From the NCBI GenBank assembly GCA_964580105.1, contig CAZOJJ010000044.1, positions 1 to 24,455 of the forward strand: DNA of 24,455 nucleotides. Direction: 5' to 3'. The notes beneath the pieces are model-generated. The model saw only the letters and a program-made list of their open reading frames with translations. It made no database searches and was not told the origin of the DNA. The DNA is from CAZOJJ01 sp964580105. Lineage in GTDB: Bacteria; Bacteroidota; Rhodothermia; Rhodothermales; Rubricoccaceae. Numbering within the stretch: position 1 is the stretch's first letter; every line of letters starts with the position of its first letter. A program made the translations under genes and the position numbers. Of the stretch, positions 14,746 through 24,455 are shown in pieces.

Positions 14746-15516
14746 ATGCCCGATCTCGTCCAGGCCGCCATCGAAGGCGGCATCCTCCGGCTCACGCTCG
14801 CCCGGCCCGAGAAGAAGAACGCGCTCACGCGCGCCATGTACGAGGCGCTCACGGCCGCACTCGACGCCGCCCGCGACGACCGGGCCGTCCGCGTCGTCGT
14901 GCTCGCCGGCAGCGGCGGGAGCTTCACGGCGGGCAACGACCTCACCGACTTCCTGAACGACCCGCCGACGGGCGAAGACAGCCCCGTCTTTCGTTTCCTC
15001 CGCGCCGTGAGCACCTTCCCCAAGCCACTCCTCGCGGCCGTCGAGGGGCCGGCCGTCGGGGTCGGTACGACGGTGCTGCTTCACTGCGACCTCGTCTACG
15101 CCGCGCCGACGGCCCGTTTCCGGCTCCCGTTCGTCGCCCTCGGGCTCGTCCCGGAGGCGGCGTCGAGCCTGCTGCTGCCGCGCACGGTCGGGCCCAAGCG
15201 GGCGGCCGAATTGCTCTTCTTCGGCGAACCGTTCTCGGCCGACGAGGCGTTCCAGTTCGGCCTCGTCAACGCCGTCGTGGCGGAGGGGGAGTTGGAGGCG
15301 CGCGTGCTCGCGAGGGCGCGGGACCTCGCGGCCAAGCCGCCCGCCGCCGTTCGCCTCACCAAGGCGCTGCTGCGCGCGCCGCAGGCCGAGGCCGTCGCCG
15401 CGACGCTCCGCGAGGAGGCCGCGCACTTCGTCGACCGGCTGGGCTCTTCCGAAGCGCAGGAGGCGCTGACGGCGTTCCTGGAGAAACGCGCGCCGGACTT
15501 CTCGCGGTTCGACTGA
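14746..15516 (+). CDS. Enoyl-CoA hydratase/isomerase (crotonase family)
   Basis: 256 residues. The crotonase fold is clear: ARPEKKNALTRAMYEAL, oxyanion-hole segments SFTAGNDL (about 59-66) and GPAVGVGTT (101-109), CDLVYAAPTARF, and LGLVPEAASS (132-141). In this last motif E137 sits where delta3-delta2-enoyl-CoA isomerases (ECI2/PaaG-like) keep their single catalytic Glu, whereas hydratases have GxxGG and a second Glu in the preceding region. An isomerase role in beta-oxidation of unsaturated acyl-CoAs is therefore more likely than plain hydration. The start at 14746 is chosen over an upstream in-frame ATG because it begins at the family N-terminus and lies 20 bp after a -7 box. It is divergent from bioY. 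Confidence 0.88.
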   Translation: MPDLVQAAIEGGILRLTLARPEKKNALTRAMYEALTAALDAARDDRAVRVVVLAGSGGSFTAGNDLTDFLNDPPTGEDSPVFRFLRAVSTFPKPLLAAVEGPAVGVGTTVLLHCDLVYAAPTARFRLPFVALGLVPEAASSLLLPRTVGPKRAAELLFFGEPFSADEAFQFGLVNAVVAEGELEARVLARARDLAAKPPAAVRLTKALLRAPQAEAVAATLREEAAHFVDRLGSSEAQEALTAFLEKRAPDFSRFD

Positions 15517-15686
15517 GCCCGCCTCGGTGCCGAGGCAGGCCGAGCGACCGGCGGGCCGAGAGCCGATCCACCACCGTCGTCTCCCGGCCGCCGATCGCGA
15601 GAGGCCGGTCGGGTTCGGACCCGAGGCTCTCGTACCTACCTACGCGAAACGACGGGAGAACGGGTCATCCTTCCCTTTTGGGGGCG

Positions 15687-16289
15687 TCAGTGGCCCAGCG
15701 GCCAGAGTGCGCCCTGGGAGCGGCCGTGCTCGGTGCGTTCGTCGTACGCCCGGTTGAGCCCGCCGTACGACTGCTGGATCTGCGCGGCCTGCTGCTCGGC
15801 GAGCGCGTCGACGCCGGCGCACGAGGGCGCGCGCAGGCCGGTGAGCATCCGCCGGATCATCTCGGCCTCCTCCTCGGCGAGGCGCCGGTGGCCGTCCTCG
15901 TGGTTGCGCAGCGCCCGCTCGAACTGCCGCCAGTTGCGCTCCATGGCGTAGGGCGTGCCGGGAGTGGGCTGCCAGCGGGGCAGCGTGACGGTGATCTTGA
16001 GGTACACCGCGATGTTGCTCAGCACGCAACCGGTCACGCTCTCCTGCTTCCAGTAGGTGTAGCGGACCTCGGACTGCGTCAGGCCGAAGTAGCGGTGGCC
16101 CTCCCACGACGGCCCCTGGCGCAGCATGGCCTGGAGGAGGTCCTGCTCGGAACGGCCCTGGACGTCGTAGTACACCACCTCCAGCGTGCGCTGGACGCCG
16201 CCGGGGACGCCGCCGGGGACGCCGCCCCCCTGCGCCGAGGCGGGCCGGGCGAGGGCCGCGAGCACGAGGAGAACGAGGAGCGGGCGCAT
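15687..16289 (-). CDS. DUF922 putative secreted zinc protease
   Basis: 200 residues. A Sec signal peptide (MRPLLVLLVLAALARPASA-Q) is followed by a short GGVP repeat (about 23-31, from tandem GGGGACGCC-type DNA). DUF922 features follow: EVVYYDVQGRSEQDLLQAM, then TYWKQ and AVYLKITVTLPRW, and the HExxH zinc-type motif H130-E-D-G-H134 inside RNHEDGHRRLA. DUF922 is described as a putative Zn-dependent protease; activity is not shown. Two later cysteines (C88, C157) could form a disulfide in the periplasm. It lies 52 bp downstream of metH on the same strand. Confidence 0.8.
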   Translation of the reverse strand: MRPLLVLLVLAALARPASAQGGGVPGGVPGGVQRTLEVVYYDVQGRSEQDLLQAMLRQGPSWEGHRYFGLTQSEVRYTYWKQESVTGCVLSNIAVYLKITVTLPRWQPTPGTPYAMERNWRQFERALRNHEDGHRRLAEEEAEMIRRMLTGLRAPSCAGVDALAEQQAAQIQQSYGGLNRAYDERTEHGRSQGALWPLGH

Positions 16290-16341
16290 CGGAGGGGCGG
16301 TGGGGAAGGCGGCCCGGAGTATCGGCCGGTGCGGCCCGGAC

Positions 16342-20079
<3,738 letters not shown>

Positions 20080-20103
20080 GGGAGTCGGGGCCGGAGTGGA
20101 CCG

Positions 20104-20111
20104 GAAAGGTA
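20104..20111 (-). promoter_or_regulatory. Candidate -7 box for metH
   Basis: Minus-strand TACCTTTC, 24 bp before the GTG start at 20079. It supports that start. Confidence 0.45.
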
Positions 20112-20185
20112 CGGGCGCGTCAAGGGGGATGGGGGTTCGGAGGTTCCGTGCCGCGTGCTCGCCCCCCATGAATCAGCGAAACCGC

Positions 20186-20248
20186 CCTCCCCGCGAAGGC
20201 GGGAATCCAAGGCGGTGAGTTTTCTGGATCCCCGCCTTCGCGGGGAGG
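20186..20248. repeat. Large REP-like palindrome
   Basis: Left arm 20186-20209 (CCTCCCCGCGAAGGCGGGAA...) and right arm 20225-20248 form a 24-bp stem with one mismatch and a 15-base loop. The core CCCGCGAAGGCGGG resembles a dispersed intergenic repeat found in many unrelated bacteria. It sits after the HNH gene and before the metH promoter, where it may also work as a terminator. Confidence 0.75.
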
Positions 20249-20275
20249 ACGTTCATACCGGTACGTGCCTGGCCC

Positions 20276-20641
20276 TCAAGATCGGGTTCCTTTGGACGAA
20301 TTGCACTGGTAGCAGAGTGGTTGAATGTTCTCAATCCCATCCGAACCACCTGCAACTAGCGGAATGATGTGATCTTTCGTCCAGACGTACTTGTACCGTC
20401 GATCTGGCCTAGGTGGGATTACTGTCCACTCTCGCCCACAGCGAGGACATTGATCATACTCGGCCAGCTTGGTGAGCCACTCGCGTCGTGTATGGTGGCC
20501 TTCGCTCTTTCTTTTTCGCTCTGAGTAGGCTGCCGCTCGTTGGCGTCGGCACGCTCGACAGTAGCGATGCACCTTGCCTGTGGAGCTAGAGGTCCACGCC
20601 CCCCAGTCCGCGTTTCCACATTTCTTGCACGGATCAGCCAC
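20276..20641 (-). CDS. HNH endonuclease
   Basis: 121 residues from the GTG at 20641, 5 bp after the CDGSH stop. It has an N-terminal zinc-ribbon-like part (C5-x2-C8 and C28-x2-C31), a middle CPRC (C65, C68), and the HNH core KDHIIPLVAGGSDGIENIQP-LCYQCNSSKG with D90-H91, N105 and the C110-x2-C113-N114 end. Such proteins cut DNA as homing or phage/defence nucleases. The DNA is visibly less G+C-rich than both neighbours and a large palindrome follows, both signs of transfer. The start is limited by the upstream gene; an unannotated longer frame runs through CDGSH in another frame and is not credible. Target unknown. Confidence 0.82.
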   Translation of the reverse strand: MADPCKKCGNADWGAWTSSSTGKVHRYCRACRRQRAAAYSERKRKSEGHHTRREWLTKLAEYDQCPRCGREWTVIPPRPDRRYKYVWTKDHIIPLVAGGSDGIENIQPLCYQCNSSKGTRS

Positions 20642-20646
20642 GCCTC

Positions 20647-21303
20647 CTATTCCAGCAACCCGCCCGGCGCCTCGAATCCTACCTGCTCGTGCGTTCCGTC
20701 GCAGAACGGCTTGTTGGCCGACTGGCCGCACCGGCAGAGCGAGCACTTCGTCGTCGTGAACGTTGCGCCGTCGGCGCCGGTGAGGGTGACGGGGCCGCGT
20801 AGCACGAGCGGCCCGTTGCGTTGGAGCGTGACGGTGAGGGCGGCCGGCGCCTCCGGATCCTCGATCGCCTCCGCCGTGCCGAGGGCACCCGCCTCGGCGA
20901 AGCGGCCGAGGTGGCGGTTGTCGCAGAACGGCTTGTGCGCCGAGAGGCCGCACCGGCAGAGCGCCACGCGCGTATCGCGCAGGAGCACCGAGCCGTCCTC
21001 CGTGACCAGCGCCACGTCGCCGCGGAGGTAGAGCGGGCCGGCCGGCGTGACGGTGGCGGTGTTCTCGGTCGGAACGGACTCCTCGCCACCGTCCCGGCGC
21101 GTGTAGTGGAGCGCGCCCGTCGGGCACCGATGGATGACCGAGGCGATGGCCCCGGCCTCGGCCTGCTCGGGGTCGATCCACGGACGACGCGTCGGATCGA
21201 ACACGGCGCGGAGGCCGCGCACGCACTCCTCGGCGTGGATGCAGCGGGCGACGTCGTAGTGGACGTCGATGGAGTCGGACGAGTACGTGCGGAGGCGGGG
21301 CAT
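20647..21303 (-). CDS. Iron-sulfur protein: divergent 4Fe-4S domain plus two CDGSH domains
   Basis: 218 residues. Residues 1-70 are the divergent 4Fe-4S mono-cluster (Fer4_19/DUF1271) domain with C21, C27 and C60-P. Two CDGSH-type 2Fe-2S domains follow: C116-R-C118...C127-D-N-R-H131 and C190-R-C192...C201-D-G-T-H205. Each has the three Cys and one His ligands; the first reads CDNRH and not CDGSH. Proteins of this layout are soluble and thought to handle electron transfer or Fe-S/redox sensing. The ATG at 21303 is preceded by TACTTTTC 23 bp upstream. The HNH gene follows by 5 bp on the same strand. Confidence 0.88.
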   Translation of the reverse strand: MPRLRTYSSDSIDVHYDVARCIHAEECVRGLRAVFDPTRRPWIDPEQAEAGAIASVIHRCPTGALHYTRRDGGEESVPTENTATVTPAGPLYLRGDVALVTEDGSVLLRDTRVALCRCGLSAHKPFCDNRHLGRFAEAGALGTAEAIEDPEAPAALTVTLQRNGPLVLRGPVTLTGADGATFTTTKCSLCRCGQSANKPFCDGTHEQVGFEAPGGLLE

Positions 21304-21326
21304 GGCGATCCGGGCGGGCGGGGACG

Positions 21327-21334
21327 GAAAAGTA
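21327..21334 (-). promoter_or_regulatory. Candidate -7 box for the CDGSH gene
   Basis: Minus-strand TACTTTTC, 23 bp before the ATG at 21303. It is a looser match to TAnnTTnG. Confidence 0.35.
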
Positions 21335-21474
21335 GCGTATCCGATCCGGCACGAGGCGGCGGTGGCGCGGGGCCGGCGAGGATACGAACGCGTGGGGGGG
21401 GCCGCCTGGCGGCTCGCCGAGGCAGGCGGCACGGCGCTTGTCAGGGGGCTCGGCGTCTCCCGTTCCCCCTCGCC

Positions 21475-22245
21475 ATGCCTCGCCTCCTCATCGCCCTGGC
21501 GCTCGCGGTGCTGTCGGCCCCCGGCCTCGGCGCGCAGACCGGCCTCTACGCGCACCTCGGCTTCGAGCGCACCGGCTTCGCGCCCGAGGCGCTCGACGTG
21601 TTCACCGACACCTACAACGCCTACTACAGCCAGCGCATCGTCACCCCGTTCGAGTACGCCGACGCCACCGTCACGCGCCCCGTCTTCGGCGCGACGTTCC
21701 GCTACGCCGCCGGCCTCTACGCCGCCCTCGGCTACCAGTACGGCCGCACGACGCAGCAGCGCCAGGCCGACCTCGGCGGGCTCGCCCAGCAGGTCGAACT
21801 CCGCGTGTTCGACCACAACGTTCACGTCGAGATGGGCTTCACCGTGGGGCCGGTCTACGTGGCGGGCCTCGCCACCGGGCTCTTCCGGGGCGAGGTGCTC
21901 ACGGCCGAGACGGTGTACCCCGACGGCTCCGTGAGCATCGGCAACGAGGTGCTGCCCAACGGCTACTACACCGGCTCGACGCCCGACCTCGGCTTCGGCG
22001 TCGCGGCGGGCTTCCTGGCCGGGCGGCTGGCCGTGCCCGTCCGCATCGTCTTCCCGAGCAAGTTCCTCGGCAGCTTCGACCAGCCCGTGACCGACTACGA
22101 CCGGCAGGCCTTCCGCACCTACTTCCCCGGGGACTGGGTGCGCTACCTCGAAGACGACTCCGGTTTCGACGAGGCCAGCGGTCTCCAGGTGGGCGATTTC
22201 TACACGCCCCACTTCTCCATCGGGCTCGAATTCCGCCTCCTCTAG
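21475..22245 (+). CDS. Predicted outer-membrane beta-barrel protein
   Basis: 256 residues. The signal peptide MPRLLIALALAVLSAPGLGA is followed by GQT-type mature start QTGLYAHLGFERTGF. The rest alternates polar and aromatic/hydrophobic residues in strand-like stretches (FGATFRYAAGLYAALGYQYG, HVEMGFTVGPVYVAGLATGL, LGFGVAAGFLAG) and ends in FSIGLEFRLL, with aromatic and Leu residues in the last strand as in barrel proteins. Family not named. The ATG at 21475 gives the signal peptide; the frame is open far upstream, but that part is antisense to the CDGSH gene. A lipoprotein gene starts 2 bp after its stop, so the three plus-strand genes probably form an operon. Confidence 0.72.
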   Translation: MPRLLIALALAVLSAPGLGAQTGLYAHLGFERTGFAPEALDVFTDTYNAYYSQRIVTPFEYADATVTRPVFGATFRYAAGLYAALGYQYGRTTQQRQADLGGLAQQVELRVFDHNVHVEMGFTVGPVYVAGLATGLFRGEVLTAETVYPDGSVSIGNEVLPNGYYTGSTPDLGFGVAAGFLAGRLAVPVRIVFPSKFLGSFDQPVTDYDRQAFRTYFPGDWVRYLEDDSGFDEASGLQVGDFYTPHFSIGLEFRLL

Positions 22246-22247
22246 CC

Positions 22248-22754
22248 ATGCGCCGCGTTCTGCTCCTGCTCCTCCTCGCCGCGCCGCTCGCCGGCTGCGA
22301 CCTCTTCGGCATCCTCGGCGGCGACTCGGCCGACTACGCCTTCATGGACGGCCTCGAAGGCACGTGGAGCCTCCGCTACGAGGTCCTCCGCATCAATACC
22401 GACGGCTCCACCGAGGTCATCCTCGACCTCTCCGAGGCGGGCACCTTCGTCTTTGCCCAGGAGGTCGAGTGCCCGGAGACGGGGTTTGGGCTCGAAGGCG
22501 GCGACCTCTTCGCCCGCGCCTACACGTTCGTCGGTGATCCCGCCGTCGTCGTTCCCAACATGATCGCCGGCTGCGGCATCGTGTTCGTGGACGACCCCGT
22601 GCGGCGGATCAACTTCATTCACGGCGGCTTCGGCGGCGACGTGATGATGACGATTGACGAGAACGCACCCAGCCGTCAGGTGTGGTCGCGCTACGAGCTG
22701 TTCGAGAGCGAGGGCCACTACCGCCACACCCGCTACACGCTGACCGATCGCTGA
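22248..22754 (+). CDS. Hypothetical lipoprotein (operon with outer-membrane protein)
   Basis: 168 residues. The type II signal peptide MRRVLLLLLLAAPLAGC has lipobox LAGC (Cys17). The mature part begins DLFGILGGDSADYAFMDGLEGTWSLRYEV, a lipocalin-like opening of a small beta-barrel (the LxGTW motif), followed by alternating strands, and three further Cys could pair. It starts 2 bp after the preceding stop. Its stop codon is the first TGA inside an 11-bp tandem repeat. Function unknown. Confidence 0.75.
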   Translation: MRRVLLLLLLAAPLAGCDLFGILGGDSADYAFMDGLEGTWSLRYEVLRINTDGSTEVILDLSEAGTFVFAQEVECPETGFGLEGGDLFARAYTFVGDPAVVVPNMIAGCGIVFVDDPVRRINFIHGGFGGDVMMTIDENAPSRQVWSRYELFESEGHYRHTRYTLTDR

Positions 22755-22793
22755 CCGATCGCTGACCGATCGCTGACCGATCGCTGACCGATG
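22740..22793 (+). repeat. 11-bp tandem repeat between two lipoprotein genes
   Basis: Four full copies and one partial copy of CTGACCGATCG. Because 11 is not a multiple of 3, each frame meets a TGA. The first copies hold the stop of the upstream gene, and the last, CTGACCGATG, supplies the ATG (22791) of the next. Confidence 0.9.
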
Positions 22794-23306
22794 CGCGCCT
22801 TCCCGCTTTTCGCCGCCCTGTTCCTGCTCGCATCCGGTTGCAGCCTCGTCGTGGACGACTGCCTCTACGACGACTTCGGGTGCAGCCTGCCCGGTCGCTG
22901 GCAGCTCGGCTCCGTCAACGGCGAGGCCGTCGCCTCCGGCTCCATCGAGATCAACGAGGGGTACCTCGACCGCGACGGCTACCTCGACCTGCCGACGGGC
23001 CTGGAGCCGCCCTCGAATCCGAATGCCGCCGACCTCTCCCGCATCCGGGGGCCGTTTCTCGGCGCCTACTCCGGCTACGTGACGGAGGGCGAGACCCGCA
23101 CCTTCCGCTTCGACGCCTCGCTGACGGGCAACCCGTGCTCCGTCGGCAACTGCCTCGTGAGCCTCTACACGCGCTTCGGGGAGATGGAGGAGGACCGCTT
23201 CACCCTCGTCGTGAGCAGCGTGGACGACGACCTGGTACCGGGGCTCGCGCAGGCGCCGTACCTGCGGCAGGGTACGGTGCTGGCGTTCCGCCGCTCGGGC
23301 CGGTAG
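22791..23306 (+). CDS. Hypothetical lipoprotein
   Basis: 171 residues with a type II signal peptide (MRAFPLFAALFLLASGC, lipobox ASGC, Cys17). The mature part has CLYDDFGCSLPGRWQLGSVNGEAV, again a lipocalin-like W/G strand start, and a C-x4-C pair (CSVGNC). Its ATG is created by the end of an 11-bp tandem repeat that separates it from the preceding lipoprotein. Size, signal and opening strand resemble the gene before it, so it may be a distant paralogue. Function unknown. Confidence 0.72.
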   Translation: MRAFPLFAALFLLASGCSLVVDDCLYDDFGCSLPGRWQLGSVNGEAVASGSIEINEGYLDRDGYLDLPTGLEPPSNPNAADLSRIRGPFLGAYSGYVTEGETRTFRFDASLTGNPCSVGNCLVSLYTRFGEMEEDRFTLVVSSVDDDLVPGLAQAPYLRQGTVLAFRRSGR

Positions 23307-23340
23307 CCGCCCGAGGCCAGCTTCCCCGGCCCCGGGCGGG
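23307..23340. terminator. Possible bidirectional terminator between convergent genes
   Basis: CCGCCCG (23307-23313) pairs with CGGGCGG (23333-23339), with an inner GGCC/GGCC pair, filling the gap between the lipoprotein stop and the MerR stop. There is no T-run. Confidence 0.35.
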
Positions 23341-23343
23341 CGG

Positions 23344-24078
23344 TCACTTCGCGGCGTGCGCCGCCATGACGCGGCCGTAGTAGGCGCCCAGATCGGGCGA
23401 GACGCCCCACGCCTCGTACATCGAGGCGGTGTCCGCTCGGACGGCGTTGTCGAGCGACTGCCGGATGCCGGCGTCGCCGCCGGTGAACGCGGCGATGAGG
23501 GCCTCGGCCCGCTCGGCGAGAGGGCCGAGCGCCGGATCGGCCGGGTCGGTCCCTGCCTCGCGGTGCCGGTCGACTTCTGCGAAGAGGTCGGCCCACGCCT
23601 GCTGGACCTCCCGGATGCGGTCCTCGCCGACGGCCTCGCGGCGCTGCGCGAGGGCGTCGAGCTGCTCGGGGGTGTAGTGCTTCTCGATCATGGTCGTGAG
23701 TTGGATGATGGACAGGAGGGCGTCCAGGGGCGCATGGCCGCGCGCCCGGACGTAGGCCGCGATGCCTTCGAGCTGTTCACACAGCCGCGTCTCCTGTGCG
23801 ATCCGCGCGCGCAGCCGCGCCGCGTGCCGCTCGACGACGGCGAGGGCGTCCGCCTCGGGATCGTCGAGGACGGCCGCGATGGCGCCGAGGCCGAGGCCCA
23901 CGGCGCGGAGGGATGCGATCTGCTGGAGCCGCGCCACGTCGGCCGGGCCGTAGCGCCGGTGCCCGGCGGCGGTGCGCGCGGACGGGCGGAGCAGGCCGAC
24001 GGCGTCGTAGTGGTGCAGCGTGCGGACCGTCAGGCCCGTGCGCTTGGCGAGCTGGCCGATGGAGAGGGTGTCCGGCAT
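23344..24078 (-). CDS. MerR-family regulator with TipAS ligand-binding domain
   Basis: 244 residues from the ATG at 24078. The MerR helix-turn-helix and wing are clear: SIGQLAKRTGLTVRTLHHYD, then GLLRPSARTAAGHRRYGPADV. A coiled-coil dimer helix follows, then a TipAS-type globin-like domain (MIEKHYTPEQLDALAQRREAVGEDR; C-terminal SMYEAWGVSPDLGAYYGRVM) that in TipA-like proteins binds thiopeptide or other multidrug ligands. The longer frame to 24216 is less likely because its extra residues (PRRCPDDAPTM-type) are only translated 11-bp repeats. No efflux gene is adjacent within the window. Ligand unknown. Confidence 0.85.
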   Translation of the reverse strand: MPDTLSIGQLAKRTGLTVRTLHHYDAVGLLRPSARTAAGHRRYGPADVARLQQIASLRAVGLGLGAIAAVLDDPEADALAVVERHAARLRARIAQETRLCEQLEGIAAYVRARGHAPLDALLSIIQLTTMIEKHYTPEQLDALAQRREAVGEDRIREVQQAWADLFAEVDRHREAGTDPADPALGPLAERAEALIAAFTGGDAGIRQSLDNAVRADTASMYEAWGVSPDLGAYYGRVMAAHAAK

Positions 24079-24085
24079 GGTCGGA

Positions 24086-24129
24086 GCATCGTCGGGGCAT
24101 CGTCGGGGCATCGTCGGGGCATCGTCGGG
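24086..24129. repeat. 11-bp tandem repeat upstream of the MerR-TipAS gene
   Basis: Four perfect copies of GCATCGTCGGG immediately upstream (on the minus strand) of the start at 24078. They occupy the expected promoter/operator position. Confidence 0.9.
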
Positions 24130-24380
24130 GAGCGGGAGGGTACGGACCTGACGCCGCGTGAGGGGCAAGCCCTTCGCGAACGCTTCACGGCGAGGCGTCT
24201 TCTTCGCACCTGTCATCCTGGGCGGGGCCGTTGCAGGCGGCGTAGTCGAAGGGTCTACGTCCGATGAGCCGGAAGCCTGACAATGCCTGCGGCGGTCCGA
24301 GACAAGAGCCTGCCCTTCGGGCAGGAGTACAGAAAAGGGAAAGGAGGTGGAACCGGGACGGCAGGTCGCAGGCTATCCTC
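24130..24380. other. Non-coding region at right end
   Basis: No gene supported. It holds a stretch at about 24213-24260 (GTCATCCTGGGC...GTCGAAGGGTCT) like a dispersed intergenic repeat found in several phyla (from memory). A 7-bp hairpin CCTGCCC-TTC-GGGCAGG lies at 24309-24325. Confidence 0.35.
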
Positions 24381-24436
24381 TTCTGCCTTCTGCCTTCTGC
24401 CTTCTGCCTTCTGCCTTCTGCCTTCTGCCTTCTGCC
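24381..24436 (+). repeat. Heptanucleotide microsatellite, 8 copies
   Basis: Eight perfect copies of TTCTGCC, followed by TTGTGAA. No reading frame is supported across it. Confidence 0.95.
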
Positions 24437-24455
24437 TTGTGAAATGTCCGTCCGC

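Noticed and set aside
20080..20169. ATG at 20169 as metH start
   Set aside because: It would add 30 residues with no family similarity and start upstream of the -7-like box at 20104-20111. The GTG at 20079 fits better.
20080..20275. Cobalamin or SAM riboswitch before metH
   Set aside because: I could not find a B12-box-like or SAM-riboswitch-like core; only the REP-like palindrome is present.
24079..24216. N-terminal extension of MerR-TipAS to 24216
   Set aside because: The extra residues are translated 11-bp repeats plus unrelated sequence; the MerR fold starts at 24078.

Overview
The window looks like a scaffold from a high-G+C member of the Rhodothermota (Salinibacter/Rubricoccus-like relatives of Bacteroidota). 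Four things suggest this. One secreted protein has a Bacteroidota-type T9SS C-terminal sorting domain. Host genes carry -7 boxes of the TAnnTTnG type. There is a CPBP protease - DUF2007 - cdsA block. Ribosome-binding sites are weak. Two runs of N (100 and 10 bases) show it is a scaffolded assembly. The placement is inference, because no marker gene was compared.

Positions 1-5812 are an integron gene-cassette array. Three complete and two partial attC-like sites (imperfect palindromes of 96-124 bp with GYAYAAC-like and GTTRNGC-like ends) separate same-strand genes. The cassettes hold: a membrane-anchored J-domain protein; a lincosamide nucleotidyltransferase of the Lnu(F) type; a T9SS-tailed repeat protein that has lost its signal peptide plus a PIN toxin/antitoxin pair; and two small membrane proteins. 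No integrase is visible. It would lie left of the window, or this is an integrase-less attC cluster. The last attC keeps only its left arm, which marks the broken distal end.

Positions 5961-10073 are ordinary chromosome on the minus strand: cdsA, DUF2007 and a CPBP (CAAX-like) membrane protease, then a DUF512 radical-SAM/PDZ protein, and a tRNA-Arg(CCG) on the plus strand. A 14-bp minisatellite containing the 100-N gap sits between cdsA and DUF2007.

Positions 10114-12749 are a mobile-element scar. A frameshifted, 5'-truncated IS630 transposase is fused in frame to the signal-peptide end of a secreted-protein gene. Next to it is an apparently intact IS3-family element (orfA/orfB, -1 frameshift heptamer, 29-bp terminal repeats). 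Its right end supplies the stop codon of a truncated MarR-type regulator.

Positions 12747-24078 return to chromosomal genes: MarR, a lipoprotein, BioY biotin transporter (with a clear intrinsic terminator), a divergent crotonase, a DUF922 putative zinc protease, full-length cobalamin-dependent methionine synthase MetH, a lower-G+C HNH endonuclease behind a large palindrome, a 4Fe-4S/double-CDGSH protein, an outer-membrane protein followed by two lipoproteins, and a MerR-TipAS regulator. The right end is repeat-rich non-coding DNA with a heptanucleotide microsatellite.
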